A model generated the notes under the pieces. It did not search any database. It had not been told where the DNA came from and saw only the letters and a program-made list of their open reading frames with translations. 64,000 bases of DNA from RHKX01 sp963820055 (lineage in GTDB: Bacteria > Actinomycetota > Thermoleophilia > Solirubrobacterales > 70-9), in NCBI GenBank assembly GCA_963820055.1, contig CAWFYJ010000003.1:806001-870000 (forward strand), in the 5' to 3' direction. Positions 1-7,451 of the stretch are shown piece after piece (within the stretch, counting starts at the first letter, position 1; each line of letters starts with the position of its first letter). A program made the position numbers and the translations under genes.

Positions 1-165
1 GAACGAGACGCCGTCGATCTTGTCGTTGTGCTGGACCTGGAAGGTCCCGGGACACTTCTGCCCGGAGCCGGCCGAGGCGCTTGCGGCGCCGAGGGCCGCG
101 ACCATCGCAACCGCCGCGAGGGCGACGGCGAAGCGTGCGCCGAGCCTGGTCGTGGATCCGTCCAT
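1..165 (-). CDS. Secreted protein, N-terminal fragment (runs off the window)
   Basis: Only the first 55 codons are present. The ATG at 165 is preceded on the minus strand by a clear AAGGAG ribosome-binding site eight bases away, which fixes the start. The protein opens with a few charged residues, then a hydrophobic Ala/Val stretch ending ASASA, a typical Sec signal peptide with cleavage near residue 33. The mature part begins GSGQKCPGTFQVQHNDKIDG. No family can be assigned from this much. Secretion is well supported; function is unknown. Confidence 0.75.
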   Translation of the reverse strand, partial: MDGSTTRLGARFAVALAAVAMVAALGAASASAGSGQKCPGTFQVQHNDKIDGVSF

Positions 166-261
166 CAAGTTGCTCTCCTTGGGTATGTGCGGGACGTGCA
201 GGGGAAATGCCGAATGGCGAGTCCACCGTACTGGCCGCGACCGCGGCGCGCGCCGGTGGGC

Positions 262-591
262 TCAGGATGCCGCCGGCAGGCCGAAGCGCTCGCGGCTTCC
301 GGCCGGGACGAGGTCCATCTCGTCGGGGTGCTTCTCGATCCAGGAACGCACGAACGGGCAGAAAGGCAGGACGTCGAGCCCGTCGGCGCGCGCCGACCGC
401 AGCGCCGCCTCGACCAGCCTGCCCCCGAGGCCCCGGCCCTCGAACGCGGGATCGATCTCGGTATGGCTGAAGGCGATCGACCCGGGCTCCCGCTTGTAGG
501 CGGCGAAGCCCGCTAGCTCGCCGCCGACGCTGATCTCGAAGCGGCTCCGCTCCGAGACGTCGGCGATCTCCGGCTCAGCCTCCGCTGCCAT
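262..591 (-). CDS. Small GNAT-fold N-acetyltransferase (COG2388-like)
   Basis: A 109-residue protein matching the short YidJ/COG2388 branch of the GNAT superfamily. The strand HTEIDPAFEGRGLG (about residues 43-56) holds the acetyl-CoA pyrophosphate loop, and the tail PFCPFVRSWIEKHPD is the family's hallmark C-terminal block. These proteins transfer acetyl groups from acetyl-CoA to unknown acceptors in the cytosol. The ATG lies 17 bases inside the end of arsJ on the same strand, so it is probably the last gene of the arsJ transcript. The substrate cannot be inferred; a link with arsenic is only positional. Confidence 0.85.
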   Translation of the reverse strand: MAAEAEPEIADVSERSRFEISVGGELAGFAAYKREPGSIAFSHTEIDPAFEGRGLGGRLVEAALRSARADGLDVLPFCPFVRSWIEKHPDEMDLVPAGSRERFGLPAAS

Positions 592-1852
592 GGGCCAAAG
601 GTAGCGGGGCCGTCCGGCGCTCTCGCTCGGCGTCGCCGGGGAGCAGCATCGAGATCAGGCCCGCGGCGAGGACGAACGCGGCCGACGCCCAGAGGCAGGC
701 GGTCAACCCGTACCACTGGTAGAGCAGCCCCGAGAGCACCGTCCCGAGCAGCCGGCCCCCGGCGTTGGCCATGTAATAGAAGCCGACGTTCATCGCCACC
801 CGGTCGCTCTCCGCGTAGGAGAGGATCAGGTAGGAGTGGACGGCGGAGTTGAACGCGAAGATCACTCCGAAGACGATCAGGCCGACGACGAGGACCGTCG
901 TCGGGTCGAAGTCCGCCGTCAGTGCGATCGCGATCGCCGCCGGCAGGACGGCCATCACGAACGCAAGGTGCATCGCTGTCCGCCCGTCGGGCTCGCGGCC
1001 CTCGCCGTCGACCTCGCGACGAATCAGCCGCGGGGCCGAGGCCTGGACGATTCCGTACCCGATCACCCAGACCGCCAGGAAGGTTCCGACCTCCCAGAAG
1101 CTCCAGCCGAGCACGGTCCGCAGGTAGACCGGCAGTCCGACGACGAACCAGACGTCGCGGGAGGCGAACAGGAAGATCCGCGCCGCGGCGAGGACGTTGA
1201 CCGCCCGGTTGTTGGAGAACATGTGCCGGAACCGCGCTTTCGCGTCGGTGGTCCCGAGCCCGCCGTGCATGAGGCTCGCCGTCGTCACCAGGGCGATGGC
1301 GACCATCGCGGCGAGGATCATCATCGCCGTCTGGAAGCTGGTCACCGTCAGGAGCAGGCCGCCGAGGAAGAACCCGACTCCCTTCAGCGCGTTCTTCGAG
1401 CCGGTGAGCACCGACACCCAGCGGTAAAGCGACGACTCCGAGTCCTCCGGCACGACGAGCTTGACCGCGCTCTTCGAGCTCATCTTCGTCAGGTCCTTGG
1501 CGATGCCCGACAGCGCCTGCGCCGCCATCACGTAGGGAACGACGAGCCATGCGTCGGGGGCGAGGCCGAGCATCGACAGCGCGACGATCTGGACGCCGAG
1601 CCCCATGAACAGGGTCGACTTGAGCCCGAACCGGGCGGCGATCCAGCCTCCGACCAGGTTCGTGACGATCCCGAAGACCTCGTAGAACAGGAACAGCGAG
1701 GCGACCTCGAACGGCGTGTACCCGAGTTCGTAGAAGTAGAAGAGGACGAGGATCCGGCTGGCCCCGTCGGCGAGCGTGTCGGTCCAGTACGCCGCCGTGA
1801 CGAGCGCGTAGTTGCGGAGGTCCCCGCTCCGCCGTTCCCCGGCCTCGCTCAT
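575..1852 (-). CDS. arsJ: ArsJ organoarsenical efflux MFS permease
   Basis: A 425-residue polytopic membrane protein with about 12 hydrophobic segments and MFS-type loops. The N-terminus (NYALVTAAYWTDTLADGASR) and the segment LYRWVSVLTGSKNALKGVG are characteristic of ArsJ. In the known system the partner GAPDH makes 1-arseno-3-phosphoglycerate from arsenate and ArsJ exports this unstable ester, which breaks down outside. The gene directly follows that GAPDH with a 4-base ATGA overlap, so the two are translationally coupled, and arsR/arsM are divergent. The start was chosen at the ATG in that overlap; the frame stays open further upstream but only inside the GAPDH gene. Confidence 0.93.
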   Translation of the reverse strand: MSEAGERRSGDLRNYALVTAAYWTDTLADGASRILVLFYFYELGYTPFEVASLFLFYEVFGIVTNLVGGWIAARFGLKSTLFMGLGVQIVALSMLGLAPDAWLVVPYVMAAQALSGIAKDLTKMSSKSAVKLVVPEDSESSLYRWVSVLTGSKNALKGVGFFLGGLLLTVTSFQTAMMILAAMVAIALVTTASLMHGGLGTTDAKARFRHMFSNNRAVNVLAAARIFLFASRDVWFVVGLPVYLRTVLGWSFWEVGTFLAVWVIGYGIVQASAPRLIRREVDGEGREPDGRTAMHLAFVMAVLPAAIAIALTADFDPTTVLVVGLIVFGVIFAFNSAVHSYLILSYAESDRVAMNVGFYYMANAGGRLLGTVLSGLLYQWYGLTACLWASAAFVLAAGLISMLLPGDAERERRTAPLPLAHGSGG

Positions 1853-2871
1853 CGCTCCGGGAGCCGCTCGCCGACGGCCGCTGCGAGCTCGACGAGCCGG
1901 TTCGCGTAGCCCCACTCGTTGTCGTACCAGGCGAGGATCTTCACCTGGGTCCCGTCGACGACGATCGTCGACGGGCCGTCGACGATCCCCGATCGCGGAT
2001 CGCCCTTGAAGTCGACGGACACGAGCGGCCGCTCCTCGAAGCCGAGGATCCCGGCCAGCGAGCCCTCCGACGCCTCGCGGAGCAGCCCGTTGACCTCGGC
2101 GACGCTGGTCGGGCGGGATACCTCGAAGACGCAGTCGGTCAGCGAGGAGTTGAGCAGTGGGACGCGGACGGCGAGACCGTCGAGCTTGCCCTCGAGCTCG
2201 GGGAAGATCAGGGCGATTGCGGTGGCCGAGCCGGTCGTCGTCGGAATCAGCGACAGGCTCGCGGCACGGGCCCGGCGCAGGTCCTTGTGCGGCGCGTCGA
2301 CGACCGACTGGGTGTTCGTCATGTCGTGCAGCGTCGTGATCGACCCGCGCTCGATCCCGATCCCCTCGTGGATCACCTTGACGACCGGGGCGAGGCAGTT
2401 GGTCGTGCACGAGGCGGCCGTCAGGACGTCGTGAGTCGCCGCGTCGTACAGGTCGTCGTTGACCCCGACGACGACGTTGAGCGCGGCAGGGTCCTTGACC
2501 GGCGCGGCGACGATCACCTTGCGGACACCGGCCTCGAAGTAGGGCGCAAGCGAGTCCATCGTCCGGAACCGGCCCGAGCACTCGAGCACGACGTCGACGC
2601 CGGACCAGTCGCAGCCGGACGGCTCGGCGGCGCGGGTATAGGCGATCTCGGCCCCGGCGACCGCGATGGCCCCGTCGCCGGCCCCGGCCGTCGGTTCCTC
2701 CGTCCAGCGGCCCTGGACCGAGTCGAACTCGAGCAGGTGGGCGGCCGTGGCGGGGTCGGCGTTCGGCTCGTTGATCGCGGCGAACTCGAGGGCGGGATCG
2801 CCCCAAGCGGCTCGCAGCCCGAGGCGGCCCATGCGCCCGAACCCGTTGATTCCGATGCGGGTGGTCTTCAT
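1849..2871 (-). CDS. ArsJ-associated glyceraldehyde-3-phosphate dehydrogenase
   Basis: A 340-residue GAPDH with the NAD-binding start TRIGINGFGRMGR, the catalytic Cys in ASCTTNC (about residue 153), and the C-terminal WYDNEWGYANR. In ArsJ systems this dedicated isozyme uses arsenate instead of phosphate to form 1-arseno-3-phosphoglycerate, the ArsJ substrate. Pairing with arsJ through a 4-base overlap and position beside arsR argue for that role rather than glycolysis, although the sequence alone does not exclude housekeeping activity. It is the first gene of the minus-strand arsenic transcript and starts about 120 bases from the divergent arsR. Confidence 0.93.
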   Translation of the reverse strand: MKTTRIGINGFGRMGRLGLRAAWGDPALEFAAINEPNADPATAAHLLEFDSVQGRWTEEPTAGAGDGAIAVAGAEIAYTRAAEPSGCDWSGVDVVLECSGRFRTMDSLAPYFEAGVRKVIVAAPVKDPAALNVVVGVNDDLYDAATHDVLTAASCTTNCLAPVVKVIHEGIGIERGSITTLHDMTNTQSVVDAPHKDLRRARAASLSLIPTTTGSATAIALIFPELEGKLDGLAVRVPLLNSSLTDCVFEVSRPTSVAEVNGLLREASEGSLAGILGFEERPLVSVDFKGDPRSGIVDGPSTIVVDGTQVKILAWYDNEWGYANRLVELAAAVGERLPER

Positions 2872-2925
2872 GTCTTCAGCTCCACCTGCCCCTATAGCCG
2901 GCGTTGCGGTCCCGACCCTACTCCA

Positions 2926-2954
2926 TTGACAAACATGATTTCAATAGATATATG
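2926..2954 (+). promoter_or_regulatory. arsR promoter with candidate ArsR operator
   Basis: TTGACA (2926-2931) and TATATG (2949-2954) are separated by exactly 17 bases, a near-consensus sigma-70 promoter in an AT-rich island of an otherwise very GC-rich window. An imperfect inverted repeat TTGA-N11-TCAA (2926-2944) overlaps the -35 box and is a reasonable ArsR operator. Transcription would start about 35 bases before the arsR ATG. Whether the same region also drives the divergent GAPDH-arsJ genes cannot be seen. Confidence 0.7.
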
Positions 2955-2993
2955 TGGATAGATGAACTTCGATCAACCCCGCGGAGCCGCCCG

Positions 2994-3347
2994 ATGAGCA
3001 CGACACTCGAGCTGGCCCCCAAGCAGAAGCGGCCGAAGGGCGAAGCGTGTTGCGAACCCGTCGTCTATCCCGACGTCGAGCGGGCGGCGGCGATCCGAAT
3101 GGCCGAGATCGCCAAGGCACTCGGCGATCCGGTCCGGATCCAGCTCGTCGACGTCCTCCGCAAGCACGCCGGCAAGGTCTGCGTGTGCGAGCTGGTCCCG
3201 CTGTTCGACCTCTCCCAGCCGACGGTCTCCCATCATCTGAAGAAGCTCCGCGACGCCGGCATCGTCGGCTCGGAACGGAAGGGCCTCTGGGCCTACTACT
3301 ACGTCGAACCCGAGGCACTGGAGGAACTGAGCGCATGGCTGAGCTGA
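2994..3347 (+). CDS. arsR: ArsR-family arsenic-responsive repressor
   Basis: A 117-residue winged-helix repressor with recognition helix LSQPTVSHHLKKLRDAGIV and wing RKGLWAYYY. Metalloid-binding cysteines are plausible at Cys19-Cys20 (EACCEP) and at Cys63/Cys65 (KVCVCEL); the N-terminal CC pair resembles actinobacterial ArsR and the CxC the E. coli-type alpha3 site, so both elements coexist here. The start is placed at ATG 2994, downstream of the promoter; a TTG at 2904 in the same frame lies upstream of the -35 box and is unlikely. It should derepress arsR-arsM and perhaps the divergent arsJ genes when As(III) binds. Confidence 0.93.
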   Translation: MSTTLELAPKQKRPKGEACCEPVVYPDVERAAAIRMAEIAKALGDPVRIQLVDVLRKHAGKVCVCELVPLFDLSQPTVSHHLKKLRDAGIVGSERKGLWAYYYVEPEALEELSAWLS

Positions 3348-4102
3348 GAGACGACACCGAGCACGTCCGTGAGGTCGTCCGCGAGCGCTACGCCGCCGCG
3401 GCGACCGACGCCGCGAACCGCGACGGCTCCTGTTGCTCCGGTCCGGCCGTGATCAGCGACGAGCAGCGGGAGGTGTTCGGGTCGGCCCTGTACTCGGGAG
3501 ACGACCGCGAGAGCCTTCCCGAGGCCGCGCAGCTCGCCTCGCTCGGCTGCGGCAATCCGACCGCGGTCGCCGAGCTCAACGACGGGGAGACGGTGCTCGA
3601 CCTCGGCTCGGGAGGCGGTATCGACGTCCTTCTGTCGGCCCGTTGCGTCGGCCCGGCCGGCAAGGCCTACGGGCTCGACATGACCGACGAGATGCTCGAG
3701 CTGGCCCGCTCCAATCAGCGCGAGGCCGGGGTCGAGAACGTCGAGTTCCTGAAGGGCGAAATCGAGAGCGTGCCGCTGCCCGACGACTCCGTCGACGTGA
3801 TCATCTCCAACTGCGTCATCAACCTCTCCGGCGACAAGGACGCCGTCTTTCGGGAGGCGGCCCGCGTCCTCCGGCCGGGCGGCCGCTTCGCGGTCAGCGA
3901 CGTCGTCGCCGATGCGGACATGAACGAGGCGACCCGGCGCGACATGCAGGCCTGGACTGGCTGCATCGCCGGCGCGCTGACCCGCGACGAGTTCGAGCGC
4001 GGCCTACGAGGCGCCGGCTTCGAGTCGATCGAGATCGTCGAGACGCATCGCGTCCACGACCAGGCCGCATCGGCGATCGTCCGCGCTCGCGTCCCCCGGT
4101 GA
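3335..4102 (+). CDS. arsM: Arsenite S-adenosylmethionine methyltransferase
   Basis: A 255-residue class I SAM methyltransferase. The SAM motif is VLDLGSGGGIDVLLSA. All three cysteines used by ArsM to bind As(III) are visible: Cys72 in LGCGNP, one in IISNCVINLSGDK and one in WTGCIAGAL. It converts arsenite to methylated arsenicals. The ATG lies 13 bases inside arsR after GAGGAACTGA, so it is coupled to the repressor. Co-occurrence with ArsJ gives the cell separate routes for arsenate (ArsJ/GAPDH) and arsenite (ArsM). An extra N-terminal SCCSG pair is seen. Confidence 0.95.
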   Translation: MAELRDDTEHVREVVRERYAAAATDAANRDGSCCSGPAVISDEQREVFGSALYSGDDRESLPEAAQLASLGCGNPTAVAELNDGETVLDLGSGGGIDVLLSARCVGPAGKAYGLDMTDEMLELARSNQREAGVENVEFLKGEIESVPLPDDSVDVIISNCVINLSGDKDAVFREAARVLRPGGRFAVSDVVADADMNEATRRDMQAWTGCIAGALTRDEFERGLRGAGFESIEIVETHRVHDQAASAIVRARVPR

Positions 4103-4599
4103 GCGACGACGAGATCCAGCTCAACGACCCCCAGGCCCTCTACCGAAACTGGGAGGGCTCGCAGTGGAACCCCTTTGAGGTCGACCTCCGGACCGACCGT
4201 GAGCAGTGGGCGGCGATGGCGGAGTCGGACCGCGAGCTCGTCCACTGGGTGCTGTCGTCGCTGATGGTCGCGGAGGAGCGGATCACGACCAAGTTCTCGG
4301 GGCTGGTCGGCGCCTATGGGACCGAGGAAGAGGCCACGTACCTGGCCACCCAGCAGGTCGACGAGGCCCGCCACATGCAGTTCTACGCGCGCTTCCAGGA
4401 CGAGGTGGTCGACTCGCCGGCGACCGTCGCCGCGCACGAGCTCCTCCCGTCGGTCGCCGAGTCGCTGAGCCCGGGGTCCGACGGCGAAGGCCCTGACGTC
4501 GGGGCCCTCGGCGTCGGTCCGGACGAGATCCGGGACTTCGCCCTCGGCGGCCTGACCCGCCGGCTGGACATCATCGGCGTCCCGGTCGCGACGCTCTAG
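4099..4599 (+). CDS. Shortened R2-like (ferritin-fold) protein in the arsenic operon
   Basis: A 166-residue protein starting at a GTG that overlaps the arsM stop (GTGA). Residues 1-105 look like the first half of a ribonucleotide-reductase-R2-like/ferritin-fold oxidase: WNPFEVDL, then EERITTKFSGL with the first Glu ligand, then QQVDEARHMQFY with the ExxH ligands. The last 60 residues (ELLPSVAES... and EIRDFALGGLTRRLDIIGV) look like the C-terminal end of the same family. The middle, which should carry the second Glu and second ExxH, is missing, and no frame holds it. It may be an in-frame deletion product, an obligate-dimer mini-oxidase, or non-functional. Confidence 0.75.
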   Translation: MSDDEIQLNDPQALYRNWEGSQWNPFEVDLRTDREQWAAMAESDRELVHWVLSSLMVAEERITTKFSGLVGAYGTEEEATYLATQQVDEARHMQFYARFQDEVVDSPATVAAHELLPSVAESLSPGSDGEGPDVGALGVGPDEIRDFALGGLTRRLDIIGVPVATL

Positions 4600-5237
4600 C
4601 GCTTGCCGGCCTTCTTGCCGCCGCCGCCGCTGGTCCTCTTGCGGGCGGCCGTCTTGCGGGCGGTCGACTTCCGCGAGGAGGACGCACGGCGCGACGACGG
4701 CTTCCCGTTCCGCTCCGCGGCCGGGATCTCCGCCTTGGCGACGGCCTTCGTCAGGATCGGGATCTGCTTCTCCAGGAAGGAGGCCATCCGCTCCTCCTCG
4801 CGACGGATCCCCTTCGCGAGCTTCGCCGTCTCGGTGTCGCCGATCTCGGTCGCGAGGGTCTCGATCGCCATGTAGAGCGCGATCTCCTCGTGCTCCTCGG
4901 AGAACTCGGTCCGGGCGTTCTTGAGCTGCTTCTCGTCCTCGCCGGTCCCGCGCACCGCGTGGATCGGTCCCTTCGCGGCGGCGACTCCGCGGCTGGCGAT
5001 CTCGCCGGCCTTGGCCGTCAGCCCGCCGGCGTCGCCGCCGAGCTTCTTGAGGCGGCGTTCGGTCAGCTTCGCGTGCTGCTTGGTCTCCTTCAGGTGTTCC
5101 TTCAGGCGCTTCTTGTAGGCCGGCCGGGTCGCCATCTCGATGTGCGCCGCGAGGGACACCTCGAGCTCCTTTTCCTTGCCGTTGGCCTCGGCCAGGTACT
5201 GCGCGAGCTTTGCGTCCGCCGTGTTCTGTTCCGCCAT
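4596..5237 (-). CDS. Ferritin-like DUF892/YciE-type protein with histone-H1-like tail
   Basis: A 213-residue protein. Residues 10-160 form long amphipathic helices rich in His/Glu (AHIEMATRPAYKKRLKEH and EFSEEHEEIALYMAIETL) as in DUF892 ferritin-like stress proteins. Residues about 170-213 are a Lys/Arg/Ser/Ala tail (RRASSSRKSTARKTAARKR) like bacterial histone-H1 or AlgP tails, suggesting DNA binding. The start is the second ATG (5237): AGAGGA is correctly spaced from it but directly abuts the first ATG at 5243. Its stop codon overlaps the stop of the R2-like gene tail to tail. A Dps-like protective role is inferred. Confidence 0.8.
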   Translation of the reverse strand: MAEQNTADAKLAQYLAEANGKEKELEVSLAAHIEMATRPAYKKRLKEHLKETKQHAKLTERRLKKLGGDAGGLTAKAGEIASRGVAAAKGPIHAVRGTGEDEKQLKNARTEFSEEHEEIALYMAIETLATEIGDTETAKLAKGIRREEERMASFLEKQIPILTKAVAKAEIPAAERNGKPSSRRASSSRKSTARKTAARKRTSGGGGKKAGKR

Positions 5238-5341
5238 TGTCATTCCTCTTTCCGATTCGGGTACCGGAATGGCGTACCCGGAGCCGCCCGCGCCTAACCC
5301 CGGAGCGGGCCACCGCGTCCCACTAGTCTGGCTCCCGCCCG

Positions 5342-5671
5342 ATGCGCCGTGCCTTTCCCTACCTCGCGACCTTCGTCGTCGTGCTCCTCCTCGCCGGTGT
5401 CCTCTTCCTGCGCCCGACTCCGTTCATCGGGGTCACCGCCGACGCGATGGCGAGCTCCCTCGCCGATGAGGTCCCGGCGGCGTCGGCGATCAGCTGCGCC
5501 GAGAACGGTGAGGACGCGTGGACGTGCGAAAGCGATGGAGCGCCCGACCCCGTGACCTACGACGTCACGGTCAACGGCTTCGGGTGCTGGACTGCACAGC
5601 CCGCCGGCGAGGTGGCGCAGATCGGGACGCCGGCGACGCTGACGGGCTGCATCACACTGCTCGACCACTGA
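5342..5671 (+). CDS. Small membrane-anchored four-cysteine protein, paralogue 1
   Basis: A 109-residue protein with one N-terminal hydrophobic segment (residues 6-24) and an exported domain of about 75 residues. That domain shares a pattern with the protein at 27688-28086: SSLADEV, a Cys, then W-x-C, then NGFGCW, and a last Cys before LLDH. The four cysteines probably form two disulfides outside the membrane. I recognise no named family; the match between the two is visible but was not scored. Neighbours (ferritin-like protein, ZIP transporter) do not reveal a role. Confidence 0.75.
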   Translation: MRRAFPYLATFVVVLLLAGVLFLRPTPFIGVTADAMASSLADEVPAASAISCAENGEDAWTCESDGAPDPVTYDVTVNGFGCWTAQPAGEVAQIGTPATLTGCITLLDH

Positions 5672-5698
5672 CCGCGGCGCCGGTCCGTCCGGCGGTCG

Positions 5699-6412
5699 TC
5701 AGGAGAGGTTCGAGAGGCCCGCGGCGACGGCGAAGCCGAGGACGCTGACCAGCCCGGCGAGCTGACCGGCCTTCCTCGTGGCCTCGGGGATCATCGTGTC
5801 AATCAGCATGACGAGGAGGGCGCCGGCGGCGAATCCGTCGATCGCGGCGGTGAACGACGCCCCGGTGACGTCGGCGAGCGCATACCCGGCGACCGTCGCG
5901 AGGGTGACGGCCGCGGCCACGACGATCCAGAGGCGGATTATCCGGCTCCCCTCGCGACCGCCCTCGTGCATCTCGCCGGCCGACCCGATCGCCTCGGGCA
6001 GGTTCGAGATGAAAATGGCGAGCAGCAGGCTCGCGCTGATTCCCTGACCGGCGGCGAGGCCGATCCCGAGGACCAGCTGCTCGGGGATCCCGTCGAGGGT
6101 CGCCCCCAGCGCGAGCGAGGTCCCGCCCGCGTCGGCCGCGCCGCCCGTCCCACCGCCTCGGCGGCCGAGCATCCGGCTCGCAAAGAAGTAGGTGAGGGCG
6201 CCCACCGCCAAGCCGACACCGACTCCGACGGCGCCGCCGACCTTGATGCCCTCCTCGGCGAGCTCGAAGCTGACGGCGCTGATCAGTGCGCCGGCGCCGA
6301 ACGCGAGGATGACCCCGATCTGGAGGTCGGGCCATTTGCGGGCGACGCCGAGCACGGCGCCGATCACCAGCGACGATGCCGCCAGCGCTCCCCAACCAAC
6401 CGCTGCGGCCAT
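5699..6412 (-). CDS. ZIP-family divalent metal permease
   Basis: A 237-residue membrane protein with about eight hydrophobic segments and a charged loop (about residues 83-93). The two central ZIP helices are clear: LDGIPEQLVLGI and FISNLPEAIGSAGEM, each with the P-E pair of the transport site. The first His of the usual HNxPEG motif is Asp here, which could change metal preference. ZIP proteins usually carry Zn, Fe or Mn into the cytosol. It is divergent from the CYTH gene with a 54-base gap. Confidence 0.85.
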   Translation of the reverse strand: MAAAVGWGALAASSLVIGAVLGVARKWPDLQIGVILAFGAGALISAVSFELAEEGIKVGGAVGVGVGLAVGALTYFFASRMLGRRGGGTGGAADAGGTSLALGATLDGIPEQLVLGIGLAAGQGISASLLLAIFISNLPEAIGSAGEMHEGGREGSRIIRLWIVVAAAVTLATVAGYALADVTGASFTAAIDGFAAGALLVMLIDTMIPEATRKAGQLAGLVSVLGFAVAAGLSNLS

Positions 6413-6466
6413 CAGTCCCGTCCCTTCATCGGGATCAACCTACCCCGCGCGGCTAGGCTCGACACG

Positions 6467-6943
6467 ATGAGCAGCGAGATCGAGCGCAAGTTCGTGCTCC
6501 CCGGCCCGCCGGAGTGGCTGGAGGGCCTACCTTCGGAGCCGATCGAGCAGGGTTACCTGGCCGCCGACGACGACTCGGAGGTCCGGCTTCGGCGGATCGG
6601 CGGCGCGACCAGGCTCACGGTCAAGCGCGGGCGCGGGCTCTCCCGCAAGGAGCGGGAGGTCGACCTCGCGCCCGAGCAGTTCGACGCCCTCTGGCCGCTC
6701 ACGGCGGAGCGACGCGTGACGAAGCGGCGGCACCGGCGCGAGATCGATGAGGGCACCGTAGAGGTGGACGTCTACTCCGGTCCCCACGACGGTCTCGTGG
6801 TCGCGGAGATCGAGTTCGATTCAGTGTCGGCGAGCGAGCGCTTCCGGCCGCCGTCGTGGCTCGGCGCCGAGGTCACCGGCGACGACCGCTGGTCGAACCG
6901 CGCCCTGGCAGATGCCGCGGCGGTCCCGCCGCCACCTGGCTGA
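6467..6943 (+). CDS. CYTH-domain protein (triphosphate tunnel metalloenzyme)
   Basis: A 158-residue single CYTH domain. The signature ExExK is EIERK at residues 4-8, followed by alternating charged strands (VRLRRIGG, RLTVKRGRG, KEREVDL, KRRHRREID, VEVDVYSG, VAEIEFDS) that build the tunnel. Members hydrolyse inorganic triphosphate or make cAMP or thiamine-triphosphate products; which one applies here cannot be told. The ATG sits six residues before the hallmark motif, so the start is firm. Confidence 0.9.
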   Translation: MSSEIERKFVLPGPPEWLEGLPSEPIEQGYLAADDDSEVRLRRIGGATRLTVKRGRGLSRKEREVDLAPEQFDALWPLTAERRVTKRRHRREIDEGTVEVDVYSGPHDGLVVAEIEFDSVSASERFRPPSWLGAEVTGDDRWSNRALADAAAVPPPPG

Positions 6944-6952
6944 CGATGCCGC

Positions 6953-7441
6953 TCAGGGGGCGGCGCCGGCCTCGATGATCCCGAGCCGCTCGAGCACGTC
7001 GGGCGGCGTGAAGTAATGGACGGCGTCGGCGATCAGGCCGTCGGTCAGGCCGTAGAGGCCGGTGAACGGCGACAGCGACCCGGATGTCCCGAGCCGCACC
7101 GAGCCGGCCGCGACGAGGCCGCCGGAACCGGCCGGCTTGAAGGCCTCGACCTCGATCCGGTGAGGATGGCCGGCCGCGGTGACGACGTCGAACCAGAGCC
7201 TCACCCCCTCGTGGCCGTGGTAGACGTGTGCGACGCCCGGGAGGCGCAGAGGCCGGAACTCGATCTCGGGATCGAACGCCGCCAGGACGCCGTCGAGGTC
7301 GCGATCGTTGAACGCATCGACCCAGGAGGCGACGACGCCCTCGGCTCCCCGCTGATCGGCACGGCTGTCCTTTTGGCCGGCCAGACGCTCCCCCTTTCCC
7401 CTCTTTCCGTTCAGCTTAGCGCCGCCGCGATGACCTGACAC
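6953..7441 (-). CDS. NTF2/SnoaL-like protein
   Basis: Up to 162 residues from a GTG at 7441; the conserved domain begins around residue 33 (VVASWVDAFNDRDLDGVLAAFDPEIEF), so a later start is possible. The pattern is that of SnoaL-like NTF2 folds: a helix pair followed by strands with HGHEGVRLWFDVV and a final beta sheet. Such proteins are often small isomerases, cyclases or ligand binders. No catalytic assignment is possible. The gene is divergent from the arginase-family gene with about 10 bases between starts. Confidence 0.75.
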   Translation of the reverse strand: MSGHRGGAKLNGKRGKGERLAGQKDSRADQRGAEGVVASWVDAFNDRDLDGVLAAFDPEIEFRPLRLPGVAHVYHGHEGVRLWFDVVTAAGHPHRIEVEAFKPAGSGGLVAAGSVRLGTSGSLSPFTGLYGLTDGLIADAVHYFTPPDVLERLGIIEAGAAP

Positions 7442-7451
7442 GATTGAAGGC

